A stretch of 25,997 nt of DNA from Linderina pennispora (Eukaryota; Kickxellomycota; Kickxellomycetes; Kickxellales; Kickxellaceae): the NCBI RefSeq assembly GCF_002104995.1, contig NW_024468394.1, forward strand, positions 1 through 25,997, given 5' to 3'. The translations under genes and the position numbers were made by a program. Numbering within the stretch: position 1 is the stretch's first letter; each line of letters starts with the position of its first letter. Positions 15,686-24,204 of the stretch are shown piece after piece. The notes beneath the pieces were generated by a model, which had not been told where the DNA came from, searched no databases, and saw only the letters and a list, made by a program, of their open reading frames with translations.

Positions 15686-16255
15686 TCAGTCCAGCTTGAT
15701 CTCAAATGACGAGCCGCAGCCACACCCTCCACTCGACTGCGGGTTGGCCACCACAATAAAAGCCTGGCCGATAAGCCGGTCCTGCCAGTCGATGGTCGCC
15801 CCCTGGACCAGCGGCAGCGACACGTCGTCCACGACCATCTTTGCGCCCTTGCGATCAAACACTATGTCGTTCTCTTCGGGGGTCTCGGTCATATCCAGCA
15901 TGTACGAGAACCCATAGCAGCCGCCCGAGTCGACCCGTAGCCGCAGGTACTGCATCTTGTTGCGCTTTTCTGACAAGTACAGCAGCCGCTTGATGGCGCT
16001 GTCTGTTAGTGTAATCTCGCTGCCCACGCCTGTTGGCTTGGGCTCGGCGGCCTCTGTCGGTGGTTGTCCGTACGATGCAATTTTGTCTGCGAGCGCGGCT
16101 GTCTCTTTGGCGTTGAGTTTGGGCAGGCTGTATTTGGTTGCCGTCGAGTTGTATCGCAGAGCTGGTACTGTGACTGCTGGTTGCTGTGGCCGCGCCCGGG
16201 CTGCCAAGCAGCCTATGCGTCTGAGCTGTGTCCGTGTCCGTAGAAGAGCGTTCAT
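15686..16255 (-). CDS. ISA2: ISA2-type iron-sulfur cluster assembly protein (A-type carrier)
   Basis: A 189-residue protein. The first ~40 residues are Arg-rich with few acidic residues, a likely mitochondrial presequence. The HesB/IscA domain covers about 79-189. RLRVDSGGCYGFSYML carries the first conserved Cys (C113), and the C-terminal GGCGCGSSFEIKL carries C178 and C180. The SGGCxGF plus NPQSSGGCGCGSSF pattern is closer to Isa2 than Isa1. Isa1-Isa2 with Iba57 makes [4Fe-4S] clusters in the matrix for aconitase, lipoyl synthase and others. The frame is intact. It is divergent from the small membrane protein gene at 16574, with 318 bp between starts. Confidence 0.9.
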   Translation of the reverse strand: MNALLRTRTQLRRIGCLAARARPQQPAVTVPALRYNSTATKYSLPKLNAKETAALADKIASYGQPPTEAAEPKPTGVGSEITLTDSAIKRLLYLSEKRNKMQYLRLRVDSGGCYGFSYMLDMTETPEENDIVFDRKGAKMVVDDVSLPLVQGATIDWQDRLIGQAFIVVANPQSSGGCGCGSSFEIKLD

Positions 16256-16573
16256 TTATGCAGCTGTTGAAGGGGGTGTGCCGAGTTCGAGTAGCAGAAA
16301 TGAGCGAGAGGGAAGCAGAGGAAGCAAAAGTGGTCCTGAGCTCGGCGTGACAAATCATCAATGCTTTAAAAGATAAAAATCGAGATTGCCCAATCACCGG
16401 AGCAAAAGATACCGCAGGCCATCTGTTGCCAGCGGCTCTGGACCCACACAAATTCAAATTTGGCGCATTTTTCGCTTTTTTACTTTTTCACTTTCAATTC
16501 AGCTTCCGTTCTTCTTTTGAGCATTTTATCTGTTCAATTCACCCGTCACGAATCAACACCACACACAGCTAAA

Positions 16574-16825
16574 ATGGCCCCTATTCTGTCGATGTTTGTC
16601 GGTGCCACTGTCGGTCTCGGAACCGGCATGTACGCTATGGGCCTGCAGGGCCGTGCCGTGCTGAAGCCGCGCATCAGCTACGCTGTGTATGTGTCCGCCG
16701 GCGCGCTTATCGGCTACAAATACTACTCGTTCAAGCAGTACGAGAAGCAGCTGATCGAGAAGCGCCGGACACACCTGCTGGAGAAGCGCGCGCAGCGTTT
16801 GGCCGAGGCCACTGCCGAGAACTAA
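16574..16825 (+). CDS. Small two-TM protein, possibly mitochondrial (unknown function)
   Basis: This 83-residue protein starts MAPILSMFVGATVGLGTG. It has two hydrophobic segments (about residues 3-22 and 35-50) separated by LQGRAVLKPRIS, then a strongly charged C-terminal helix rich in Lys, Arg, Glu and Gln (52-83). The frame continues upstream to an ATG at 16460. That extension reads a pyrimidine-rich leader (TTTTTCGC, CACTTTCAATTC), and the context AAAATGG at 16571-16577 is better, so the later start is used. The architecture is like small accessory subunits of inner-membrane complexes, and the neighbours ISA2 and AOX are mitochondrial, but I do not recognise the family. It could be a respiratory accessory subunit; this is only a suggestion. 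Confidence 0.65.
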   Translation: MAPILSMFVGATVGLGTGMYAMGLQGRAVLKPRISYAVYVSAGALIGYKYYSFKQYEKQLIEKRRTHLLEKRAQRLAEATAEN

Positions 16826-17156
16826 TCAGTCCCTAGCTATTTCAGTGGTGTTTCCTATATACAATGCTCTACATGCCAAAAGCGATCACCAATGTTACTT
16901 TTATGTTGTCACTATCTGGGCATGCTTCGGCTGGTAAAAGTGCCCGCTTGGCCCAGCAAGGATCAGCTGTGATCACGGGCACACGCTTTGCCAGATCAAT
17001 GGCCCGGGCCGCGCACGTCGCGTGATTTAATTGGTCGCTCCAGGAGCTGGTCGCTCTCATTTTCGCCGAATAGCCCTCAGCTAGCCGTTACGCGCTCCGC
17101 CCCGCATCTCTTCTCATTCCCATCTCTATTGAATTTTATACTTTTTTCTTTTAACA
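16826..17156. promoter_or_regulatory. Spacer with SEC61 gamma promoter
   Basis: A 331-bp gap upstream of SEC61 gamma. An inverted CCAAT (ATTGG) lies at about 17029-17033, and a T-rich stretch (17140-17150) precedes the ATG. No other site stands out. Confidence 0.35.
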
Positions 17157-17387
17157 ATGCAGAAGCAGGAGACGCAGACTCCGACGGCCAACGTCATCCA
17201 GGAGGCGCCCAAGCAGTTCGTCAAGGAGGCATCGTGGCTGCTCCGCCGCTGCAGCAAGCCTGACCAGAAGGAGTACGCAAAGATCGTGCGCGCTGTGCTC
17301 ATGGGCTTCCTTGTCATGGGCTTCATCGGCTACTTTGCCAAGCTCATCCACATTCCCATCAACAACATCATTGTCGGTGGTGCTTAA
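17157..17387 (+). CDS. SSS1: Sec61 gamma subunit (SSS1)
   Basis: A 76-residue tail-anchored-like protein with a polar N-terminal half. It contains [24 protein letters not shown], the conserved amphipathic region of Sec61 gamma/SecE. One transmembrane helix (about 47-63, [19 protein letters not shown]) and a short tail (NNIIVGGA) follow. Sec61 gamma clamps the two halves of the Sec61 alpha channel in the ER translocon and is essential in yeast. Length and organisation are typical. The gene is intronless and the frame is clean. Confidence 0.95.
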   Translation: MQKQETQTPTANVIQEAPKQFVKEASWLLRRCSKPDQKEYAKIVRAVLMGFLVMGFIGYFAKLIHIPINNIIVGGA

Positions 17388-17798
17388 TACCAGTGCTTCT
17401 CGCGGATTATTCTAGAACATCACCAAAAAAAACCAATATAATATGCGTAACACACATGTACAAGCCTCCTCGCACTGTGCTATACATGTCTGCATGACAG
17501 CCTGCAGCAGCAGCAAAAGCAGCAGGTGTCGCTGCTTCTAGCAGGCCCAGACACGGGCTGTGCCCCACGATCCGCAGGCTAGCCGTATTGAAACGGTCTC
17601 TGGCCTGAGCTGCACCTAGTGGCTTATCACGTGACCTGATATGATCGGCTCGCCATTCATGCTCCCCGCGGCTCGCCTCAACATCGTGGCCGCAGAGACG
17701 AAAATTTTTGCGAATTGCAGAGCGTAGGCAGATTTCTCTTCTCTACTTTTCATTCTTGAAAAATACACATTTTTGCAAGCAAATAGCAAAAAGCCGGC
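17388..17798. promoter_or_regulatory. Spacer with eIF1A promoter
   Basis: This 411-bp gap contains a TCACGTGA palindrome at 17627-17634 (an E-box, bHLH-type site). It lies 165 bp before the eIF1A start codon and is a plausible activator site. A CAG/GCAGCAG-rich patch at about 17500-17540 can form a weak hairpin. Confidence 0.4.
17627..17634. promoter_or_regulatory. E-box palindrome TCACGTGA
   Basis: CACGTG is the core site of bHLH factors such as Cbf1 and USF. The position upstream of a translation-factor gene is reasonable, but there is no direct evidence of use. Confidence 0.35.
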
Positions 17799-18311
17799 AT
17801 GCCGAAAAATAAGGGCAAGGTACGGAGGCGGCAGCGCAGAGGAGCCTGGGAGCTGGGCCAGATGAGCTGTAAATTGGGCAGCCCCAATTCAGAGATTCTA
17901 ACAAAGCAGAGTGTGTAGGGAGGAAAGAACCGTCGTCGCGGAAAGAACGACACAGAGAACGAGAAGCGCGAGCTGGTGTTCCGGGAGGAGGGCCAGGAGT
18001 ACGCGCAGGTCGTCAAGATGCTCGGAAGCGGGCGTGTTGAGGCTCTGGGATTCGATGGCACCAAGCGTCTTGCACACATCCGCGGAAAGATGCGCAAGAA
18101 GGTGTGGATCAACCAGGGTGACATTGTGCTGATCTCGCTGCGCGACTTCCAGGACGACAAGGCCGATGTTATCATGAAGTACTCGGCCGATGAGGCTCGT
18201 GCTCTGAAGCAGTACGGCGAGCTGCCAGAGAACGCCAAGATCAACGAAACCGAGGCATTCGAGGCCGAGGACGATGATGTCGACTTTGACTTTGAGATCG
18301 ACGAGATCTAA
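17799..18311 (+). CDS. TIF11: Translation initiation factor eIF1A (one intron, 17820-17918)
   Basis: Exon 1 (17799-17819) encodes MPKNKGK. An intron of 99 nt begins GTACGG, has a CTAAC branch site at 17898-17902 and ends GTGTAG. Exon 2 (17919-18311) continues [21 protein letters not shown]. The joined product is 137 residues. The intron falls within the conserved basic N-terminal tail, and the splice restores the family sequence exactly. The OB-fold spans roughly 28-105 ([22 protein letters not shown], then [19 protein letters not shown]). The acidic C-terminal tail ([16 protein letters not shown]) is typical. eIF1A binds the 40S A site and promotes scanning and start-codon selection. Unspliced, the gene would appear to start at an internal codon near 17976. 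Confidence 0.94.
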
Positions 18312-18809
18312 ATACATTATTTGTGTGTTGGCTGCGATTATACAGACGCAAATGGCTCATTTTCCGAATACATCTCATCATGTCTTGCAAATATGGATTC
18401 TCAATAGATGACCAGTGTGACGATGGGCTGGCTGGGCGGCCTCAGAATGCAAGCGAGGGGAGGGGCGATCACTGCCTACTGGCTCCACCGGGCTAGCCTG
18501 CCGGAATGTGATGACATAGCTAGACTCATTTATGCTGGCTGGGAACAGTGGCAGGTGCGTTGTGACTCACTGACCAAGTAGATCAACAGCGACGGAAATG
18601 GACCTTTAAAAGGTTCGATACTGGACCGAGATTAGGATTCCCTCTATCTCTGTCCCAGACACATCTTCACCCAACTTCCCGAATCGTCGGCGCTTCCGTT
18701 ATCAGCAAGACAAGCGAGCCTAGAACGCCCAGTGAATCAGAAACACGCGCTTATATAAAGCCCACTCCACTGATACTCTTTCCCCATTGCAAAGACCTCT
18801 TCACTCCAG
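18312..18809. promoter_or_regulatory. Spacer with OTC promoter
   Basis: This 498-bp stretch holds no gene that I can see. The last 60 bp include a TATA box. A 13-base palindrome (ACCTTT-A-AAAGGT) at 18602-18614 is the only other notable element. Confidence 0.4.
18752..18758 (+). promoter_or_regulatory. TATA box of the OTC gene
   Basis: TATATAA lies 52 bp before the ATG at 18810, a suitable distance for a fungal core promoter with a short leader. Confidence 0.5.
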
Positions 18810-19905
18810 ATGTTTACCAAACTTTCCGCCTTCAAGCCGTTATTCACACCCATGCCCCGCTTGCCTCGTCTGTAATTCCTATGGCCACCAACGGGTCGTC
18901 GGTGCGCGCACTCCACACACTGCACTCTCGACGCTGCCGCGCGACATGATCTCGTTAGCAGACTACACGCCGGAGCAGATCGCGGCCTGGTCGAGTCAGC
19001 TGCCGACTTCAAGGACAAGACCAAGAACCACGGACAGGCCTTCCACCCTGACGAGCCCCTGAAGGGCAAACCATCGGGCTGCTGTTCTCGAAGCGGTCAC
19101 GCGCACGCGCGTAGCTAGTGAGACCTCGATCGCGTACCTCGGCGGTCACGCAATGTTCCTCGGCAAGGACGACATCCAGCTGGGCGTCAACGAGTCGCTG
19201 AGGGACTCGGCAATCGTCATCTCGAGCATGGTCGACGGGCTGTTTGCCCGCGTGGGCGCACACTCGGAGATCACAGGCCTGGCAAAGTACTCGTCGGCAC
19301 CCATTGTCAATGCTCTGTGTGATGAAACCATCCGACGCAGATCCTGGCCGACCTCCTGACCATCTGGGAGGTGTTTGGCAAGCGCAAGCCCGAGGCCAAG
19401 ACGGTCTTCGACGTGGTTCGCGGTCTCAACGTCGCCTGGGTCGGTGACGCCAACAACATCGTATACGAGATGCTGTCGGCGTTCCCCAAATGCGGCATCA
19501 ACATGAACGTGTGCACGCCGTCCAAGTACCCGATCCCGAGTCGGTGCAGCAGATGGCCAAGTCAGATGCCGACAAGGCGCAGTCGAATGTGTCGTACTTT
19601 ACTGATCCGGTACAGGCAGTCCAGAACGCCGATATCATTGTCACCGACACGTGGGTCAGCATGGGCCAGGAGACAGAGAAGGCACAGAGACTGCAGGATT
19701 TCGCCGGATATCAGGTTACACAGCAGCTGGTCGATGCGGGCAAGCCCAACAAGGACTGGATTTCATGCACTGCCTGCCGCGCAAGCCCGAGGAGGTGTCT
19801 GATGAGATCTTCTACTCGGACCGGTCGGTTGTGTTCCAGGAGGCCGAGAACCGCAAATGGACCATCCTCGCCGCGTTCAGTGCGCTGTTCTCCAAGCGAG
19901 CCTAA
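18810..19905 (+). pseudogene. Ornithine carbamoyltransferase, broken by single-base losses
   Basis: Reading across frames gives a full mitochondrial OTC, the arginine-biosynthesis enzyme that joins ornithine and carbamoyl phosphate to make citrulline. The presequence starts MFTKLSAFKPLF. It is followed by ISLADYTPEQIAAW, FSKRS(T)RTRVASETS (carbamoyl-phosphate site), [16 protein letters not shown], a broken [35 protein letters not shown], and [13 protein letters not shown] (catalytic Cys loop). Frame changes occur near 18990, 19070, 19098, 19329, 19537 and 19762, and in the presequence. At each of the six mapped sites one missing base would restore the conserved protein. This fits sequencing or assembly loss better than old decay, because the encoded residues are otherwise well conserved. 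It ends 38 bp from the FYVE gene stop, convergent. Confidence 0.85.
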
Positions 19906-19943
19906 AGACGTTTGTTTTATTAGGTTGTAGTCATAAAAAAGCT

Positions 19944-21670
19944 CTACTTGTAACAGTCAGTGCCATCATCGACATCGTCGACATCGGCATTTGTAAACAG
20001 GACCGTCGACAGTGGCCGCCTCGCATGACGGTCCGGCTTGACTCTAGTGACGCCCGAGCCATCGACCACCGCCGCGGCGCGCTGGGCAGCAATCTGCATG
20101 ACCACGTCGCCCGCGGGCAAATACTCGGCCGCCCTTCTGCCCAGCGTATGCAGCGACGGCGACGGCTTCGGCACCAGCGCGCCCTGACGGCCCGAGCACC
20201 GCACACACAGCCTGCGCTTGTCCTCAACCGTCGAGCAGCGGTAGCAAATGACCAGTCCGCATGCGCGGCAGTGGTGGCGCCGGACCATCATCGAAAACGC
20301 AGTCTTGCGGCAGACCATGCAGACCGACGTCTCGTGGTCTGGCACCCACAAAACACCGCCCTGCGCCTGGCGCTTGCGGAGCCGCGAGCCCAGAGCCGTC
20401 ACGCTTTCGGCGTTGGCCACCGAGCCCGCAATCGAGCTACGCCCACGTGCCAGCAGTGGAACCGGTGGCCGCTCCACGTAGTCCTCCTCGTCGAGCCGCA
20501 GGTCTTGCAGGAGTATCTCCAGGCGCGTGCGTGCCTGTAGCGCCTGCTCCACCCACAGGCGCCCCCAGAGGGAAATCTAAGCACCATCGACTGCTCGTCG
20601 TCAGACACATGCACCAGCGTCTCGTCATTGTCGTCCACACGCACCACCAGCTCGTCACTGAAATCCACAGCCCTCAGCTCCTGCGGCGTCTCGTCCTCGG
20701 GACCGGCCGCGCAAGACCACAATTGATTCAGAGCACAGCAATACATCGACGGCTCGGCCGTCCAATTCACCTTGCCTCGCCCAGTACCCTTCTCAAATCG
20801 CTCAGCAGCGGGAAGGGTTGGCCGAAGTGTGCTCGGCCTTGGCCAGCCGGTGCAGAGAATCAAACGGCTGGCGCAGCCCAAGACACCGGCGCGCATACCA
20901 CCGCCTGCGCATCCCTTCCTCCCACTCTTCCTCGCCCAGCGCGGCAATATACTCGCTGGCCGTCGACCCCACCGACTCCACACGCCGCCTGAACGCGGTC
21001 TTGGGCGGCTCTCCCTCGCTCTCGGAACTGCTTGGATCGTCCAAGACAATCCTGCCCCCTCGAATCTCCACGCTCTTCATCGTCAGCGCATCCGACAGCT
21101 CGTCCTGCCGCCGCGCGCGACACATGCGACCGCGTGCGCTGCGGTGCCCGCCGTGCCCCGTTAATCACCGGCATCGACGCCCGCGGCCGCACCTTCTCCG
21201 GCTCCTGCGCCAGCTTGTGTGCGCTCAGGATCATCTGGTGCGCCAACATCGACGAGCCCGAGGATCGCGGCACATTGAATGTCGTCGGCCACCAGCCCGT
21301 CCTGCACAGAGGGCTGGGCGGTTGCTGCGAATAGCGCGCGCGAGTCGCCGCGTCGTTTGGTGTCTGGCCCACGCGACTTGCCCGTCACCGAGCTGGCTGC
21401 GCTGGTCGGTGCGCTTGCTTCCGTCGAGTTTAGGCGCCGCCGCCGCCCGTACTGCCGGCTGATCGACCGCAGCGTCTCCTCCATCGTCTGCCGTCGGATC
21501 GACGATGATGAGGTGCGCTTGAGCCGCGGCGTGGGCTCTGTGGCCGGCTCCATACTACTGAGCGACGCGTTGCGTTGGGGGGCGTCTGTGGGCGGAAACA
21601 GACCGAGCGCAGTGCGCGTGCGTGTGCGGCGCGGGGGACTGGCTAGCACGGCTGGATCCTCAGTGTTCAT
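19944..21670 (-). pseudogene. FYVE zinc-finger protein, frameshifted
   Basis: The C-terminal 200 residues contain a complete FYVE domain. WVPD precedes CMVC, then VRRHHCRACG, CYRC and CVRC supply the eight zinc-binding cysteines. FYVE domains bind phosphatidylinositol 3-phosphate on endosomes. The N-terminus starts MNTEDPAVLASPP at 21670 and is Arg/Ser-rich and probably disordered. The middle has conserved-looking acidic segments (DDPSSSESEGEP, YIAALGEEEWEEGM, FSDELVVRVDDNDE). Pieces lie in different frames, with changes near 21280, 21120, 20815 and 20560. Joined, it would be about 570 residues. Only the FYVE part is recognised; the specific orthologue is not known. It could be a true gene with assembly indels or a recent pseudogene. 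Confidence 0.75.
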
Positions 21671-21896
21671 AATATTAGGTGGTAGTATGGAAATGCAATG
21701 AAGGTGGAAAAAATATATATGGGAAATGAGAAAGAAGAAAATAAAAACGAGTATTTGGAAGATTGAAAAAGTGGGGAAGAGAAGGGAGAAAGTCCAGCAG
21801 ACCGCCAAAACAGCAGGCGTAAAGACCACCAAGAAAAACTTTTTGTTTATTTTCAAAATTCGCTTTCCGGCTAGTATTTTGATTTTCAACAGCATG

Positions 21897-22382
21897 TTAG
21901 TCAACATAGTAGCCGTGGGTTTTATGCCACTCCTCCAGCGAGTATGGCGGATACTCGTCGTACCTCTCGCCGTCTTCAGGTACGGCCCACTTGGCTGCAC
22001 TGCCCATCATGATGTGGGTGGCGCGCTCGGGCTTTGGCAGCTCCGTATCGATGCACGACGCATACGGTAGAACCACTCTGGCCACTGCTCGTCATATGCA
22101 TACAAATAGAGGCACATGTGGGGCAAAAGAACCGGTCCTGGCACAGCACCTGCTGGTCCTTTGGAGCCGTCTTGTCTTTGACAGCCCGGTAGCTTTCACT
22201 AGGTCCTTGCCCTTGGTGACTTTGAGCGTTGCGTACTGCCCAAGCATGTTGACTGTGTAGCCGCCGCCGCCAGACGTCTTGCGGCAGATGGAGCAGTAGC
22301 AGCGCATAAAGGGCGCTGGCGCATGGGTCGAAAAGGTGAACGCGATGGCACCGCAGTGGCAGGATCCGCTGAGCTGCTTCAT
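21897..22382 (-). pseudogene. GFA-family (glutathione-dependent formaldehyde-activating-like, CENP-V) zinc protein, frameshifted
   Basis: The N-terminus reads MKQLSGSCHCGAIAF, then CYCSICRKTSGGGGYTVN, the Zn-binding signature of the GFA/Mss4-like fold. The middle, in another frame, has RAVKDKTAPKDQQVLCQDRFFCPTC, with the expected late CxxC. The end is VLPYASCIDTELPKPERATH, then a WAVP..YPPYSLEEWHKTHGYYVD tail, typical of fungal GFA proteins. About three frame changes (near 22190, 22110 and 22070) separate the pieces. The full length of roughly 160 residues is normal. Fungal members are numerous and mostly of unknown substrate, so no reaction is claimed. The start at 22382 is used because family members begin close to the first SCHCG; an earlier in-frame ATG lies at 22451. 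Confidence 0.75.
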
Positions 22383-22806
22383 CTTGAAAGGAGAGGTGCT
22401 GGAATAAGGATGCGGGAAAGCTGAAGGAGAGATGGGCTGTTTCTCCGCCACGCGCGCTGGCTATTTATAACCCCGCTGGCATCATCACATAGCACGCTCA
22501 AAGACCACATGGCACGCAATTCCCCTTGATCTACATTGGCACCATTACCGCTGCCACTCAAGCCGAGCATGTCGCCAGCACGGCTGTCAAGAGGGGTATT
22601 TGGGGTTTGCAAATGCCATTGGTTTATTAGCACCTTTGTGAAGCAGAGAGAAGAATTGAGAAAGAGAAAAGGGAGGGGAAAAAAAGCAAAGCGACGCAGA
22701 TTGGGTTCTGCGACCTCCTCCTCCCCTCCAGCAGCGACCGAGCAAGGGAGAAGGGGGCTGGGTTATGCAACAGGGAAAAAAAAGAAGCGAAACGGGGGAA
22801 GCATCA
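22383..22806. other. Intergenic between GFA gene and ARL8 stop
   Basis: 424 bp containing the GFA promoter (a TTTATAA-type sequence near 22461-22470 on the plus strand) and A/G-rich DNA (about 22640-22800) downstream of ARL8. No gene or repeat was recognised. Confidence 0.35.
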
Positions 22807-23370
22807 TTACGATGCCGATGCCGACGACGAATGGCCAATGAGCCATTTCAGGGTGATGTCGATGTTGACCTGGTTCTTGGCTGAAATCGAGTAGCACGCG
22901 ACCTCCCGCGTATTGATTGCCTGGAGGTTCATTGCCTCAATCAGCTGCTCCACGCTCAGCGCCTCCTCCAAATCGTTCTTGTTGCCCAGCACCAGCACCG
23001 GGATATTTGCCAGCTGCGGCTTCTCCAGCAGACTCCACAGCTCCGCCCGCGCCTGGTCCAGCTTGGCATGATCTGCCGCATCGATAACAAACACTATCGC
23101 GTTCACCCCGCGGCAGTATCGCTCCCACATGCTCCGGAACCGCGGCTGGCCGCCGATATCCCACAGCTTCATCGTCACGTTGCCCTTGGTCACCTTGCGC
23201 ATGTTGAAGCCCACCGTCGGAATCATGTCCTCTGTAAACTGCCCCGATGCGATTACATTTACTAGTGTTGTTTTGCCAGAGTTCTGCAGCCCGACCAGCG
23301 TTAGCTCCATCTCCTCCTTCCAAAATAGGCTCCGGAGCCAGTCCAGTATCGCCTTGATCACCGATGCCAT
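22807..23370 (-). CDS. ARL8: ARL8 Arf-like small GTPase
   Basis: A 187-residue protein with an amphipathic N-terminus ([20 protein letters not shown]). The P-loop is GLQNSGKT (27-34), and [20 protein letters not shown] is switch [20 protein letters not shown] (70-88) is switch II, NKND (130-133) the guanine-specificity motif and SAK (163-165) the G5 motif. It is very close to animal ARL8, which sits on lysosomes and links them to kinesin and to fusion factors. The N-terminus lacks a Gly2 for myristoylation, as in ARL8, which is N-acetylated. Saccharomyces lacks ARL8, so its presence fits an early-diverging fungus. The frame is intact, in contrast to its neighbours. Confidence 0.95.
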   Translation of the reverse strand: MASVIKAILDWLRSLFWKEEMELTLVGLQNSGKTTLVNVIASGQFTEDMIPTVGFNMRKVTKGNVTMKLWDIGGQPRFRSMWERYCRGVNAIVFVIDAADHAKLDQARAELWSLLEKPQLANIPVLVLGNKNDLEEALSVEQLIEAMNLQAINTREVACYSISAKNQVNIDITLKWLIGHSSSASAS

Positions 23371-24204
23371 GTGTGTCTCCGCCTGCTTGCGGTTGTGTGT
23401 GTATAGTACAGAAATATAGGTTTGCTGGTGCGGGTGCTACTCCAGAGATATAAAAGCCCAATCCCCCGGTGTTTTGGCCCGTGGCTCTGCAATTAGAAAA
23501 ACAAAGTGGGGGCTCCCTTCTACAGAGTTGAAATGCAGCTGATTAGAATGCGCCAAAGTCTGTGCAATCCTGTGTCTTCCAATAGCGGCTGTGCGCGCTG
23601 TTGTCATACCTGTTCAGGAGAAAATAGTAAGAGTAGCAGGTAGAAAAAAACTGTGTAAAAGCTGCAAAACGAAGAGGTAAAATGGGGCCAAAGGGCAAAA
23701 GCACAGTATCGCACAAAAAAATAGAAGCGTCAACAAGAAAAAGTGCTCGGCCCAGCAGCACCAATCATCTGATTTTCACGTGGCCCCTCGAGGTCGCATT
23801 GCTACTGGGCAGCATGTAGATCCTCTGGCCATTTCCTACCGCAGCCGGTTGTTTGCATTGGGAAAGGGCAGCCCCTGGCTCTAGGGAAGTCAACGGGGAT
23901 TCATGCCAAGGGATTCGTTGTTACACTCTGTGGACCGCTGGCAAGGAATCGGTCCAAGCGGCGCTTCTCATTTGCCCAAAGGGGCGCTTGGACTACAGGG
24001 AACATAGCACCAACTTTTTTCCGACCACTGATCGGTATTTTTCTCCTTTTGTGCGCCACGGCGACAGTCTGACACCAAGCGCGCTTCAGCACCTTCAAAT
24101 AGTGGCGGACAAGGGACTGCTAGGCCGGTCTCCTCCCTCTTCTTTTTTCTTTTTCGCCCCTGGCACTTTCGCTTTATTCTTTTCGTCATTTTTGCTTGTT
24201 GCCA
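23371..24204. other. Long intergenic region between divergent ARL8 and PLD genes
   Basis: 834 bp with no convincing gene. It should contain the promoters of both flanking genes. AT-rich and T-run stretches are scattered through it, including a pyrimidine-rich block at about 24130-24190 just before the presumed PLD start. Short open frames on both strands look spurious. Confidence 0.35.

Noticed and set aside
15855-16457. 200-codon minus-strand frame overlapping ISA2
   Set aside because: It is out of frame with ISA2, whose conserved cysteines lie in the other frame.
18602-18625. B-box-like GGTTCGATAC suggesting a second tRNA
   Set aside because: No acceptor or anticodon stem can be formed around it.
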